Of a stretch of DNA of 64,000 nucleotides, positions 37,617 through 46,259 are shown piece by piece. This stretch comes from Shewanella litorisediminis (GTDB taxonomy: Bacteria > Pseudomonadota > Gammaproteobacteria > Enterobacterales > Shewanellaceae). Location: the NCBI RefSeq assembly GCF_016834455.1, contig NZ_CP069213.1, forward strand, positions 3,449,501-3,513,500, read 5' to 3'. Every line of letters begins with the position of its first letter. Within the stretch, counting starts at the first letter, position 1. Below the pieces are notes generated by a model that was given only the letters and a program-made list of their open reading frames with translations, had not been told where the DNA came from and ran no database searches. Both the position numbers and the translations under genes were made by a program.

Positions 37617-38516
37617 TCAGACATCCTGCTGCCAGAGGCTCTGGCGCGCGGCCGCTGCCAGAGCCCGATAGATGATGGTGGTGTGTTTGGCCTTGATATT
37701 CCAGTGCTGCCAGTAAAGCGCCACGTCCATCCCCAGGCCCGGACAAAGGTCAATCAGGGTGCCCGTCGCAATCAGCTTATCTGCCTGCAAATGCCCCACC
37801 AGCCCGTAGCCCAAATGCTGCACTATGGCGTCCAAAAAGCCTTCCGATGAAGGCACTGTATGCTGATAAAACCCCTTGGTGGGCAGGGCAAAGTGTTTTG
37901 ATAAAAAGCGCTCGTGCAGCCTGTCCTTGGTGGAGAAAATCACCGCCGGCGCCAGACTCAGCGCCGATGCGGTCAGCCCCTCGGCAAAGAAGCGATCCAC
38001 AAACTCCGGGGTCGCCACACAGCGATAATGCATCACCCCCAAAAACTCGCTGGAGCAGCCCGCCATGGGCTCGGCCGTGGTGGTCACGCAGCCCACCGCA
38101 TCACCGTTTTTCAAAAGGTTATGGGTGTAGGACTCGTCATCCACAATCAGCTTCATCAGCCAGCCGTAGCGAACAAAGAGTGGGCTTAACGCCGGTAGAA
38201 ACCAGGTGGCCAGGCTGTCGGCATTCACGGCAATGGCAATCTGGGTGGGTGTGCCCGGGTCTTCAGTATTGAGTTCGCTGCCAAGTTCACTCTCAAGCAG
38301 TGCCACCTGTCGGTAATGACGCAGGAGCCGCTTGCCTGCAGGCGTTGCCGTCACCGGCACCGAGCGAATGAGCAGCGACTGACCTATGCGCTCTTCGAGC
38401 TGGCGAATACGCTGTGACACGGCCGATTGGGTGATACAAAGCACCTTTGACGCACGCTCGAAACCACCGGCCTCCACCACCGCCGCCAGCGCTTTTAAAT
38501 GGGTATAATCGAGCAT
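37617..38516 (-). CDS. argP: LysR-type regulator ArgP
   Basis: The second ATG, at 38514-38516 (MLDYTHLKAL), lies 6 nt after GAGGG, whereas the upstream ATG is directly against it; this gives 299 residues. The N-terminal helix-turn-helix is GGFERASKVLCITQSAVSQRIRQLEE, near-identical in pattern to E. coli ArgP (IciA). The rest is a LysR effector-binding domain. ArgP senses lysine and arginine and activates argO. The divergent neighbour is argO, which supports the call. It may bind the inverted repeat in the gap. Confidence 0.93.
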   Translation of the reverse strand: MLDYTHLKALAAVVEAGGFERASKVLCITQSAVSQRIRQLEERIGQSLLIRSVPVTATPAGKRLLRHYRQVALLESELGSELNTEDPGTPTQIAIAVNADSLATWFLPALSPLFVRYGWLMKLIVDDESYTHNLLKNGDAVGCVTTTAEPMAGCSSEFLGVMHYRCVATPEFVDRFFAEGLTASALSLAPAVIFSTKDRLHERFLSKHFALPTKGFYQHTVPSSEGFLDAIVQHLGYGLVGHLQADKLIATGTLIDLCPGLGMDVALYWQHWNIKAKHTTIIYRALAAAARQSLWQQDV

Positions 38517-38568
38517 TTGCATCCCTCATAAACCGGGTTGTTAACAGCGCAGAAACATCATAAGAGAT

Positions 38569-38594
38569 ACTAATATCCCATAAAAAACATTAGT
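38569..38594. promoter_or_regulatory. Candidate ArgP operator between argP and argO
   Basis: ACTAAT (38569-38574) and ATTAGT (38589-38594) are exact complements, 14 bases apart, in the 142-bp divergent gap. LysR regulators bind such interrupted dyads, often with a T-N11-A core. The position about 65 bases before argO fits activation. Confidence 0.45.
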
Positions 38595-38658
38595 TATCTT
38601 AATTATTTTATTCCCGTTATGCTCCGCTCAAGTTGTTGTACCCGCCGGAGCTATCCCC

Positions 38659-39285
38659 ATGGAAACTGCATTTTTGCAAGGCATCATGATAGGTGCCAGT
38701 CTCATCATCGCCGTTGGCGCCCAGAATGCCTTTGTTCTCAAGCAGGGGATTATGCGCGCCCACAGCCTGCCCATTGCCCTGACCTGCTCACTGATTGATG
38801 CACTGATGATAGCCGCTGGGGTGGCAGGGCTTGGCTCGCTTATCCTGGCGTTCCCGGCCCTGAAGCACGGGGCAACTTTCGGCGGCGCCGCCTTCCTGCT
38901 GTGGTATGGCACCAACGCCCTGAAGGCATCCTTCAACGACAAGGAGATGGACTTGTCCAAAGCCACAGGCGCGGGCAGCCTCAAGGCAGCGCTGATGACC
39001 ACTCTCGCCATCAGCTTTCTGAACCCGCATCTTTATTTGGATACCGTGGTACTGCTTGGGTCAATCAGCACCCAATTCAGTGGTGAAGCCCGGCAGTGGT
39101 TTGGCGCAGGCGCCATTCTGGCCTCTTTCCTGTGGTTCTTTACCTTAAGCTTTGGTGCAAGGCTGATGGCGCCGATGTTTGCCAAGCCAGCCGCCTGGCG
39201 CTATCTGGATCGCTTTATTTTTGTCACCATGTACGCTATCGCCATCGCATTGCTTTGGCCCTATGCCACAGCGCTGCTGGCCTGA
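38659..39285 (+). CDS. argO: Arginine exporter ArgO (LysE family)
   Basis: A 208-residue inner-membrane exporter with about six helices. The LysE/ArgO signatures are VGAQNAFVLKQGI near residue 21, FLLWYGTNALKA near 75 and SFLNPHLYLDTVVLLGS near 117, the last nearly identical to E. coli ArgO. It exports arginine and the toxic analogue canavanine in E. coli. Divergent from argP as in the regulated pair. Confidence 0.93.
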   Translation: METAFLQGIMIGASLIIAVGAQNAFVLKQGIMRAHSLPIALTCSLIDALMIAAGVAGLGSLILAFPALKHGATFGGAAFLLWYGTNALKASFNDKEMDLSKATGAGSLKAALMTTLAISFLNPHLYLDTVVLLGSISTQFSGEARQWFGAGAILASFLWFFTLSFGARLMAPMFAKPAAWRYLDRFIFVTMYAIAIALLWPYATALLA

Positions 39286-39821
39286 GCACAGGGACAGGCT
39301 GACGCATCGGCGCCTTTCACCGGGAACCGATGCGTCGATTTGTTAGTGCCCGGGTTCCCTGTATCAAAGCGGCGTATAAATTTCACCGTGAGCATCGGGG
39401 TACATCCTGTACTGCCTGATGCAGAATGCTCCCCGGGCAGCCTTGCCGCCCGATAAATTCTTCTGGACACAGCGGTTAACTGCCTCCTGACTGTCTTGGC
39501 GACGTCACCCCCCTTCACTATTCGGCCTCGTGGCAAAATCCTCTGTTTTATCTCCTGCGTTTTCCCCTCTCAGCATTAAATTGCCAAGTTTTTTTCAAAA
39601 TTGAGACCTATCTCTAAAGTGGTATTAACAAATGCTGCGCAGTTCAAAAACTGTTCACTCCAATCATCCTACTATCCCGATTGAGGCAAAATGCGCTCAA
39701 TAAAAATAAAAGTACCCAGCAGTTGTGCGATGTGAATAACGGCGTTAGAGCCAGAGCCTCTCAGCTCTGGCTGGAGCGAACGCCAAGCGTGGCCAGCCTC
39801 TGGGGCAACAAGGAGATTACG
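39286..39821. other. Intergenic region with hairpin after argO
   Basis: A 10-bp hairpin (GACGCATCGG at 39301-39310, CCGATGCGTC at 39327-39336) just after argO may end its transcript. Another small stem, CGGGC/GCCCG, lies near 39437. The rest holds the promoter of the cytochrome gene. No gene is credible here; the in-frame extension of the cytochrome ORF back to 39681 is read as untranslated leader. Confidence 0.5.
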
Positions 39822-41882
39822 ATGAGAAAATTCACCTCCAGAAAGCTGGCATATCTGATAGCCGTGGTCCTGACCGGGGCTTTGGCAGGTTGCGGTGATG
39901 ATGGGAAAGATGGCGCCGACGGTGCACCCGGAGCCCCTGGTACACCCGGTACGCCCGGAGAATCCTGGACACCACCGGTAGCAACAAGCGCCTTGGAAAC
40001 CAATGTTAAAGTTATTAACTATACATTTGGTGAAGGCACTATCAGTTACGAGTTTGAGGTCACCAACGAAAATGGTGAGCTTGTTAACGGCCTGAAGAAA
40101 GCCGAAGGTAAAGTCGCGGCTCTGACTGACAAAGGATTTATCAATAACCGCACCGAAAGCCCAATCAACGGAGTGGAAGATAATGTTCACATCGGTGGTT
40201 ACGGTGGGGTCAACATGGAGTCTTCCAGAACTCCTGACACCGAAGGGGCAACGCTTACTCAAATAAGCGATGGTAAGTATTCATTCGTTTTACCTTTGAA
40301 AGGCGTTAATGCCGGAACCGAAGGTATTGTTTGGCTGCGTGTCGGTGGCCATAGCGAATCGGGAATTGCCAGCTCAAATGAAATCGTGGTCAACAAGCCG
40401 GAAGGCGCCTTCTCCACCACCACTGAAGCCTGTTTCTCCTGCCACGTGGATTACTCCACCAGCCCTAATCGCCACTCAAGTTATGTGGCAGAGGGCATGA
40501 ACGGCGAAGTCACCTTTGTCGAGGGTTGTATGGTCTGTCACGGTTCGGTGAGCCGTACGGTCGTGAATGAACAAGGCTTCTCTGTTGGGGGCTATGCATC
40601 CAATACTCTGTCCAAGATTGGTCACATCAATCACCAGGAGTTTGAAACCGGCTTTAGCGTGATGAACTGTAGCTCTTGCCACAGTGAGCCAACTATCAAC
40701 GTCAACGTCACCGGCCCTGGCTGTATCGACTGCCATGACACAGGCGGCATCCCTGGAGATATCCTGCCCGGCAATGGCGCAGATCTGCGCAAACTGCACG
40801 AAGGCAAGACTGCCATCACCTCCAACAAAGCGATTAACGACAGCTACAAGGTCACAGGTACTGCACCAGCCTGGTTCCCTGATTCAGGTATTGCGGGTCA
40901 ATGGTGTACTACTCTGTCGCTGTTTAAGATAGATGCTGCTACCGGCGCCGAAACCCTGGTAGACCTCCATGAGCTGTTTGATGATACCCAGACAGTCCAT
41001 AATCCTGCCAAGCCAATTAACTATGTGGGTTCCTACCTGCACGGCGTTTATAACGACAGCGTCGTTGGCCGTATCACCGAAGCCTATGATTACAGCTACG
41101 ACGCCGAAGGTCGCAAGACCATGTGTTATGCGCAATCTGCCGGTCACGGCAACCCACACGTTGTCGGCACAACGCCTGATCTGTCAGCTTGGACTGGTGC
41201 AGGCTTGATGGCATCGCTGCGTGTCAGCTTCACCGCCAAAGACTACACAGGCGCCGAATCTGATGTGGTGACTATCCATGGTTACACCGATGTGGCATCT
41301 CAAGTCGATGGCGCTGTGACAGCTTACGAGCGTCGTCACAATGTCGACAGCGAGTCTTGCTCCACCTGTCACAACAGCGAAGCCAACTTCCACAAGAATG
41401 GTAACTTCGCCGAAGGTGGTCTGGGCTGTGTGGCCTGTCACAACAACGGTCAGGACCGTCGTGCCGGTAATTCAGGCCCAGGCTTCGGCCCCATGGTTCA
41501 CAGCATGCACTGGGGTGTGGGCAGCAAGAGCGTAGATGCGGAAGGCAAGGAAGTGTCCAACGCAGCCAGCGTCATTGCACCAGAAACCAGCTGTGTGGCC
41601 TGTCACGCCGATGGCGCCATGGACCTGAACGACATCCCCAACCAGTTCATCAAGGCCCGTGCCTATGGTGTCAGCAACAAGATGGCCAGCCCTGTTACGG
41701 CCAACTGCTATGCGTGCCACACCAAGGATTCGGCCCTGAGCCACATGAAGTCCATGGGCGGTACCATCTCTGATGACGTGCCTGCCGGTTGGTATACCCT
41801 GTCTACCCAGGAATCCTGTGCCGTTTGCCACAACCCAGGCAATAGCGCAGGCATTGAAAAGTATCACAAGTTTACTCGCTGA
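39822..41882 (+). CDS. OmcA/MtrC-family outer-membrane cytochrome with nine haem motifs
   Basis: The ATG at 39822 (MRKFTSRKLAYLIAVVLTG) follows AAGGAG and opens a lipoprotein signal with lipobox LAGC. The 686-residue product begins with a collagen-like GxxGxx linker (GKDGADGAPGAPGTPGTPG). An N-terminal beta-barrel domain follows, then four CxxCH motifs (CFSCH, CMVCH, CSSCH, CIDCH), a second beta domain, then five more (CSTCH, CVACH, CVACH, CYACH, CAVCH). Family members normally have ten, five per half; the first half here lacks one. It should be exposed on the cell surface and pass electrons to metals or flavins, fed by an MtrA/MtrB-type conduit that is not in this window. It is a single gene with its own terminator. 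Confidence 0.9.
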   Translation: MRKFTSRKLAYLIAVVLTGALAGCGDDGKDGADGAPGAPGTPGTPGESWTPPVATSALETNVKVINYTFGEGTISYEFEVTNENGELVNGLKKAEGKVAALTDKGFINNRTESPINGVEDNVHIGGYGGVNMESSRTPDTEGATLTQISDGKYSFVLPLKGVNAGTEGIVWLRVGGHSESGIASSNEIVVNKPEGAFSTTTEACFSCHVDYSTSPNRHSSYVAEGMNGEVTFVEGCMVCHGSVSRTVVNEQGFSVGGYASNTLSKIGHINHQEFETGFSVMNCSSCHSEPTINVNVTGPGCIDCHDTGGIPGDILPGNGADLRKLHEGKTAITSNKAINDSYKVTGTAPAWFPDSGIAGQWCTTLSLFKIDAATGAETLVDLHELFDDTQTVHNPAKPINYVGSYLHGVYNDSVVGRITEAYDYSYDAEGRKTMCYAQSAGHGNPHVVGTTPDLSAWTGAGLMASLRVSFTAKDYTGAESDVVTIHGYTDVASQVDGAVTAYERRHNVDSESCSTCHNSEANFHKNGNFAEGGLGCVACHNNGQDRRAGNSGPGFGPMVHSMHWGVGSKSVDAEGKEVSNAASVIAPETSCVACHADGAMDLNDIPNQFIKARAYGVSNKMASPVTANCYACHTKDSALSHMKSMGGTISDDVPAGWYTLSTQESCAVCHNPGNSAGIEKYHKFTR

Positions 41883-42258
41883 TACCGGGAGCCACGCCAG
41901 AGCGATGTCAGGGTGATACCTCAGTCGCTCTGGTCAGGCAGGCAAATAAACCGATAGAGCAATATCCAAAGCGCCTCCTTAATGGAGGCGTTTTTTATGG
42001 TGATTTCCCAGCTGGCAACCTCTGCAGCTGCCGCCTTTTCCGCAGCCCTTATTCCGCAGCCCTTAGTCCCAACCTTGCCTGCGCGCAGCGGAGTATCACA
42101 GTGAGACTATACTCTCTGAAACCCCAAGAATTGGCGTATCCACAGCGCCAACACCCTTACATGCACTCGAAAGCAAGCCGTTTGAAACACCTGCACTGAA
42201 ATGGGCGATGCCATGGCAGGCATGGCCCCGGCAAGACCTGAGTTTCGGAGAATCCAAA
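41883..42258. other. Intergenic region with a short tandem repeat
   Basis: After the cytochrome terminator the stretch contains a perfect tandem duplication of 14 bases (TTCCGCAGCCCTTA at 42038-42051 and 42052-42065). The next gene's ribosome site (CGGAG near 42246) lies at the right edge. No gene or RNA is recognised. Confidence 0.5.
41969..41996 (+). terminator. Intrinsic terminator of the multihaem cytochrome gene
   Basis: The stem CGCCTCC/GGAGGCG (41972-41978, 41984-41990) with a 5-nt loop is followed by six T. Confidence 0.9.
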
Positions 42259-42639
42259 ATGGACAGAAAGTTTATTATCAGCGCCCTTTGCTATGCCATC
42301 CTCGGCATGTGCCTTGGCATCTATATGGCCAAATCAGGCGATCACGGCCACAGGGTGACCCACGCCCACATCATGCTGGCGGGTTTTGTGGTGTCCTTCA
42401 TCTATGGTCTGTGCCATAAACTCTGGCTGCCGGGAGCAGCGGGAGCTCTGGTACAGGGGCAATTCTGGCTGCATCAACTGGGGGTGCTGCTGATGTCGGC
42501 TGGATTGTTTCTGCTCTATGGTCAGCACATTGAGGTGGCAACCATAGACCCTGTGCTTGCCATCTCGTCGTTTATGCTCCTGCTGGCGATGGTGCTGATG
42601 CTGGTGCTGTTTTTAAAGACCCCCAAACAGACGGGCTAG
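42259..42639 (+). CDS. Small four-helix membrane protein, oxidase subunit I-like
   Basis: The ATG at 42259 has GGAG nine bases upstream and gives 126 residues, almost entirely hydrophobic. Four helices are visible near 6-24, 35-55, 67-87 and 98-118. The stretch HGHRVTHAHIMLAGFVVSFIYGLCHKLW contains closely spaced His residues at membrane-helix ends, as in small proteins that resemble one fragment of haem-copper oxidase subunit I. A haem-binding or sensory role is only a guess. The upstream ATG at 42208 lacks a ribosome site. It stands alone between the cytochrome gene and convergent mltA. Confidence 0.65.
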   Translation: MDRKFIISALCYAILGMCLGIYMAKSGDHGHRVTHAHIMLAGFVVSFIYGLCHKLWLPGAAGALVQGQFWLHQLGVLLMSAGLFLLYGQHIEVATIDPVLAISSFMLLLAMVLMLVLFLKTPKQTG

Positions 42640-42683
42640 CGGCTCCGTCCGGTCATCCTATGACGTATCAGGTCAAGGCCGTA

Positions 42684-43796
42684 TCAGGGGGTTCCCAGGG
42701 TCACGCTTGAGCCTGCGCCCAGCCCCAGACGCCATACACGGCCAAAGTGTTTGTAATGCCCCGCCGCCATTCCGGCCTCAGGCCCCATACCATGGTAGAG
42801 GTCAAGGTGGCCACCATCCACGGCGCCCCCTGTGTCCAGCGCGATCAGCAACCTGAGCTCATGCCTGCCGGTCCAGTTGCCGGCATCATCAAGCAAAGGC
42901 ACCTCAGCCAGCAGGGGCGTGCCCATGGGCAGCAGCTGTTTATCGGCAGCCACAGCCGCCATGGGCAACAGCGGAATGCCCGCACTGCCCAGCACATCGT
43001 GGTTGGGCCGCGCCTGGAAAAACACAAAGGATGCGTTGTGGGCAAGCAGTTGCTTCACTTCATCCTCGGAGTGGCTGTCTGCCCAGGCTTTGATGGCCCG
43101 CAGCGACATCTGTTCTTTTGGCACTTCACCCTGCTCAATCAACACCTTACCTATGCTCCGGTAGGCATGACCATTTTTGCCGCCATAGCCAAGGTATTGC
43201 AGCTCATCGTTATCGCCGTAATGGACAAAGCCGGAGCCCTGCACCTCCATCAAAAAGCTGTCTATCAATGAGTCGCTGTAGGCCAGCTCCAATCCCTGCC
43301 CCGCCAACGCGCCCTGCAAAATGGCCTCGCGGGTTGGGCAAGGCGTGTTGTGCTTCACGCAGTCGGGCACGCCATAGAGCGGGTATTGAAAGCGGCTGTC
43401 GGGGCTGTGACGCACCTCCAGCACAGGTGAAAAGTAGCCGGTAAAGAGTACGTGTCCCTGGCGGTCGGCACCACCAAACTGGGCCGCTTCAATGCCAAAA
43501 TTCCCCAGAGAAAGCGGATCGCCACTACTCTCGAGCCACTGAGACAACTGCTGATAAAGAGGGGCATAGCGGGACGCAAGCCGTGGGGAGCGCTCGAGCA
43601 CCAGGCTGCTTTGGTCGGCAAAACTGGTAAAGTTACGGTTAGCATCGGATTGCACAGCCGCAACCCAATTGAGCGGTGCCTGAAGTTCACCATCCAGATA
43701 ACGCTTGCCAAGCTCCCTGTCCGGCTGGCTTGTACAGGCACTGATAACGGCGGCAAGCAATACACAACTCAGAGATTTAAACGGGGCTGATTTCAC
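42684..43796 (-). CDS. mltA: Membrane-bound lytic transglycosylase A
   Basis: A GTG start at 43794-43796 preceded by GGAG gives 370 residues (E. coli MltA is 365). The lipoprotein signal is VKSAPFKSLSCVLLAAVISAC. The mature enzyme has the MltA barrel (FTGYFSPVLEVRHSPDSRFQYPLYG) and the 3D domain with catalytic Asp in RLLIALDTGGAVDGGHLDLYHG. It cleaves murein glycan strands with formation of 1,6-anhydro-muramic acid at the outer membrane. A longer reading frame from 43868 adds 24 residues with no lipoprotein signal position and is rejected. It is divergent from the downstream Sua5 gene. Confidence 0.94.
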   Translation of the reverse strand: MKSAPFKSLSCVLLAAVISACTSQPDRELGKRYLDGELQAPLNWVAAVQSDANRNFTSFADQSSLVLERSPRLASRYAPLYQQLSQWLESSGDPLSLGNFGIEAAQFGGADRQGHVLFTGYFSPVLEVRHSPDSRFQYPLYGVPDCVKHNTPCPTREAILQGALAGQGLELAYSDSLIDSFLMEVQGSGFVHYGDNDELQYLGYGGKNGHAYRSIGKVLIEQGEVPKEQMSLRAIKAWADSHSEDEVKQLLAHNASFVFFQARPNHDVLGSAGIPLLPMAAVAADKQLLPMGTPLLAEVPLLDDAGNWTGRHELRLLIALDTGGAVDGGHLDLYHGMGPEAGMAAGHYKHFGRVWRLGLGAGSSVTLGTP

Positions 43797-43940
43797 CTTT
43801 GGCTCCAAACCGGTAAATATTGCGGCACGATGCCAAAAATCCCGGATAAAGGCAAAGCCATTCATCATATGGCGGCAGTTTCGGCTTGACTGGCTCTGGT
43901 CAAATTTTTACCATACGCGGCCAGTTTTTCAGAGGTGCGT

Positions 43941-44888
43941 ATGGCGCAAATCACTGACCAAATTTCACTTGCCGTTGCCGCCCTTAACCGGGGTGAGCTG
44001 GTGGCAATGCCCACAGAGACTGTGTATGGCCTGGCCGCCGATGCGGGCAACGAGGATGCTGTCGCCAAAGTCTTTGCCTTGAAAGGTCGTCCGGCGACCA
44101 ATCCGCTGATTGTTCATGTGGCAGATAGCCACTGGATTCGGGACTGGGCCGCCGAGGTGGGTGCCAGTGCCGAGGCGCTGATGGCCGCCTTTTGGCCGGG
44201 TCCGCTGACCCTGGTTCTGCCCGCAAAAGCCGAGGTATCCCGCGCCGTCACCGCCGGGCAGGATACGGTCGCCTTAAGAATGCCAGCGCATCCACAGGCG
44301 CTGGCACTGCTTAAGGATTTTGGCCGCGCTCTTGTCGCGCCCTCGGCCAACAAGTACATGTCCATCAGTCCCACCAGCAGCAACCATGTGGCGCGCCAGT
44401 TTGCCGATGATGAACTGCTGATTCTGGAAGGTGGCAACTGCGAGGTGGGGCTCGAATCCACCATAGTGGCGCTGCTTCCCGGTGATGAACCCAGATTGCT
44501 GCGCCCGGGTATGGTGTCGGTGGCCAGCATCGAGGCCGTACTTGGCCGCCCGCTTGCCCAGCAAAGCGGTGGCGTGGTTGCGCCCGGGCAGCACCACAAA
44601 CATTACTCCCCCGGCTTGCCCTGCTACCGATATGGGGCAGCATCCGATGTCAGCCATCTGCATCGGGAAACTGATATTGGCTGGATTTTCTGCGGCAATG
44701 CCACGCCGGTAGCTGGCAAAGCCATAGAGCTTGGTGCAGACCCGGACAGCTATGCCCAGGGGCTGTACGATGCCTTGTATCAGCTCGACCACGGGACACT
44801 CAGTGCCATTTACATTGCCGAGCCGCCACACAGCGGCGACTGGCAAGCGGTGCAAAATCGTCTTGAGCGCGCCGCCAAGCCGCTCTGA
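43941..44888 (+). CDS. L-threonylcarbamoyladenylate synthase, Sua5 type
   Basis: The ATG at 43941 (MAQITDQISLAVAAL) has AGAGG five bases upstream and gives 315 residues. It has the YrdC domain (MPTETVYGLAADAG, KVFALKGRPATNPLIVHV, FWPGPLTLVLPAKAEVS, TVALRMPAHP, VAPSANKYMSISPTS) and an added C-terminal Sua5 domain. That distinguishes it from the shorter TsaC. It makes threonylcarbamoyl-AMP from threonine, bicarbonate and ATP for the t6A37 tRNA modification. It is a single gene ending in a bidirectional terminator. Confidence 0.93.
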   Translation: MAQITDQISLAVAALNRGELVAMPTETVYGLAADAGNEDAVAKVFALKGRPATNPLIVHVADSHWIRDWAAEVGASAEALMAAFWPGPLTLVLPAKAEVSRAVTAGQDTVALRMPAHPQALALLKDFGRALVAPSANKYMSISPTSSNHVARQFADDELLILEGGNCEVGLESTIVALLPGDEPRLLRPGMVSVASIEAVLGRPLAQQSGGVVAPGQHHKHYSPGLPCYRYGAASDVSHLHRETDIGWIFCGNATPVAGKAIELGADPDSYAQGLYDALYQLDHGTLSAIYIAEPPHSGDWQAVQNRLERAAKPL

Positions 44889-44915
44889 AAAACAACGGTA
44901 AAAATCACCTGTAAA

Positions 44916-44939
44916 AAAAGGGGCCCTGCGGCCCCTTTT
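44916..44939. terminator. Bidirectional intrinsic terminator
   Basis: AAAAGGGGC and GCCCCTTTT pair around a 6-nt loop with A and T runs either side. It lies between the convergent Sua5 and pirin genes. Confidence 0.88.
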
Positions 44940-44977
44940 CTGTGTTCACAACAGTCGACTTAAGCGCCAATGGATGG

Positions 44978-45832
44978 CTATTTGGGCAATTCGAGGGCAC
45001 CGAAGCGACCTGTCTGATAATCGTGGATAGCCTGACGTATTTCGGCCTCTGTGTTCATCACGAAGGGGCCCATGTGCACGATTGCCTCGCCGATGGGTTC
45101 ACCGGCAAAGAGCAGCATGCCGGCGCCTTCCTCTGCCGCCATCAGCTCAAGCTCGCCGGGCTGCAGCACCAGATATTCGCCGCTGAAGAGGGACTTGCCA
45201 TCTTCTGTGCGCAGCGCCCCCTGATACAGATACAGGCCAACAAAGCCGCGCTCGCTCATATCCAGACGGGCACTGCCGCCCGGCGTTAATGACAAATCTG
45301 CCACAGCGCCGTTGGCCGCGAGCCCCTGAATCAAGCCGTCTATCGTCTCGCCCTCAAAGGACCAGCGTCCTGCCAAAGGATAAAAGTCGGCGCCCTTATC
45401 CGATGGGTATCTTTGCTGCGCCAGCGCTGTGCTGTCGAGGTAGCGCGCCGGACGCATCTTGTCTTTGGCCGGCATATTGAGCCAAATTTGAAAGCCATGC
45501 AGACCATCGCTCGCATCAGCCAGTGGCATTTCCGAGTGGATAACCCCTGAGCCCGTGCTCATCCACTGCACGTCACCGGCGCGAATGGCGCGCACGTTGC
45601 CCATGTGGTCGCGGTGCTCAAATCCGCCTTTACGGATATAGGTAAAAGTTTCTATGCCGCGATGGGGATGGGGAGGAAAACCGCCGATAAAATCACTTTT
45701 ATCGTCAGAGCGTATTTCATCCACCATCAGAAAGGGATCGAGCTGCAGCTGGTTAAAATCGGCCACCCGGCGAATGTTAACGCCATCTCCATCCATGGCT
45801 GGGCGGGAAAAAAAACGTGTTTTGATCTTCAT
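44978..45832 (-). CDS. Pirin family protein
   Basis: A 284-residue bicupin protein starting MKIKTRFFSRPAMDGDGVNIRR, with a GGAG ribosome site. The metal-binding cupin motif is FPPHPHRGIETFTYIRKGGFEHRDHMG and STGSGVIHSEMP, with the four ligands His, His, His and Glu visible. Pirins of this group can act as quercetin 2,3-dioxygenases or as redox-sensing regulators; the biological substrate in proteobacteria is often unknown. It stands alone on the minus strand beside yheV. Confidence 0.9.
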   Translation of the reverse strand: MKIKTRFFSRPAMDGDGVNIRRVADFNQLQLDPFLMVDEIRSDDKSDFIGGFPPHPHRGIETFTYIRKGGFEHRDHMGNVRAIRAGDVQWMSTGSGVIHSEMPLADASDGLHGFQIWLNMPAKDKMRPARYLDSTALAQQRYPSDKGADFYPLAGRWSFEGETIDGLIQGLAANGAVADLSLTPGGSARLDMSERGFVGLYLYQGALRTEDGKSLFSGEYLVLQPGELELMAAEEGAGMLLFAGEPIGEAIVHMGPFVMNTEAEIRQAIHDYQTGRFGALELPK

Positions 45833-45927
45833 GGCGAGTTCTCCAATGCAATGATGACAGCATAGCGCCCGCCAATACGAAAGAATATCGCAAAGATGTG
45901 GCTGAATACCTCGACAAAATCGAACGG

Positions 45928-46125
45928 TTAGTCGGGTTTAAACACCCCAATCACGGCGCCTGATGCCTTTTGGGCCACTTTTTCCTCGGCCTGTTGCTCG
46001 CGATAATCGCACTCGACACATTCCACGGTTTCAACGCCATGATCTTTGAACAGCACTATGCTGTCGCTTGCACCACACTTGGGGCACTTGGCACCGGCCA
46101 CAAATCGTTTTCTTGAAATACTCAT
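45928..46125 (-). CDS. yheV: YheV family zinc-ribbon protein
   Basis: A 65-residue protein MSISRKRFVAGAKCPKCGASDS with two CxxC pairs (CPKC, CVEC), which form a zinc ribbon, and the tail IGVFKPD. This matches the DUF2387 YheV family, which is very small in gammaproteobacteria. Its function is unknown. It lies divergent from yheS (E. coli also has yheV and yheS in one neighbourhood). Start and end agree well with homologues. Confidence 0.9.
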   Translation of the reverse strand: MSISRKRFVAGAKCPKCGASDSIVLFKDHGVETVECVECDYREQQAEEKVAQKASGAVIGVFKPD

Positions 46126-46259
46126 ACAGGAACATCCAACAAAAGAATGCCGTTATTGTGCCACAGCTTACGCAGGCAACCCTAATCCCGGCTCCGCGCT
46201 GGATGCCGGGCCTGAACTTGGTTATTATTCTGCCCTTTGTATCTGTATGTGGACCATCG

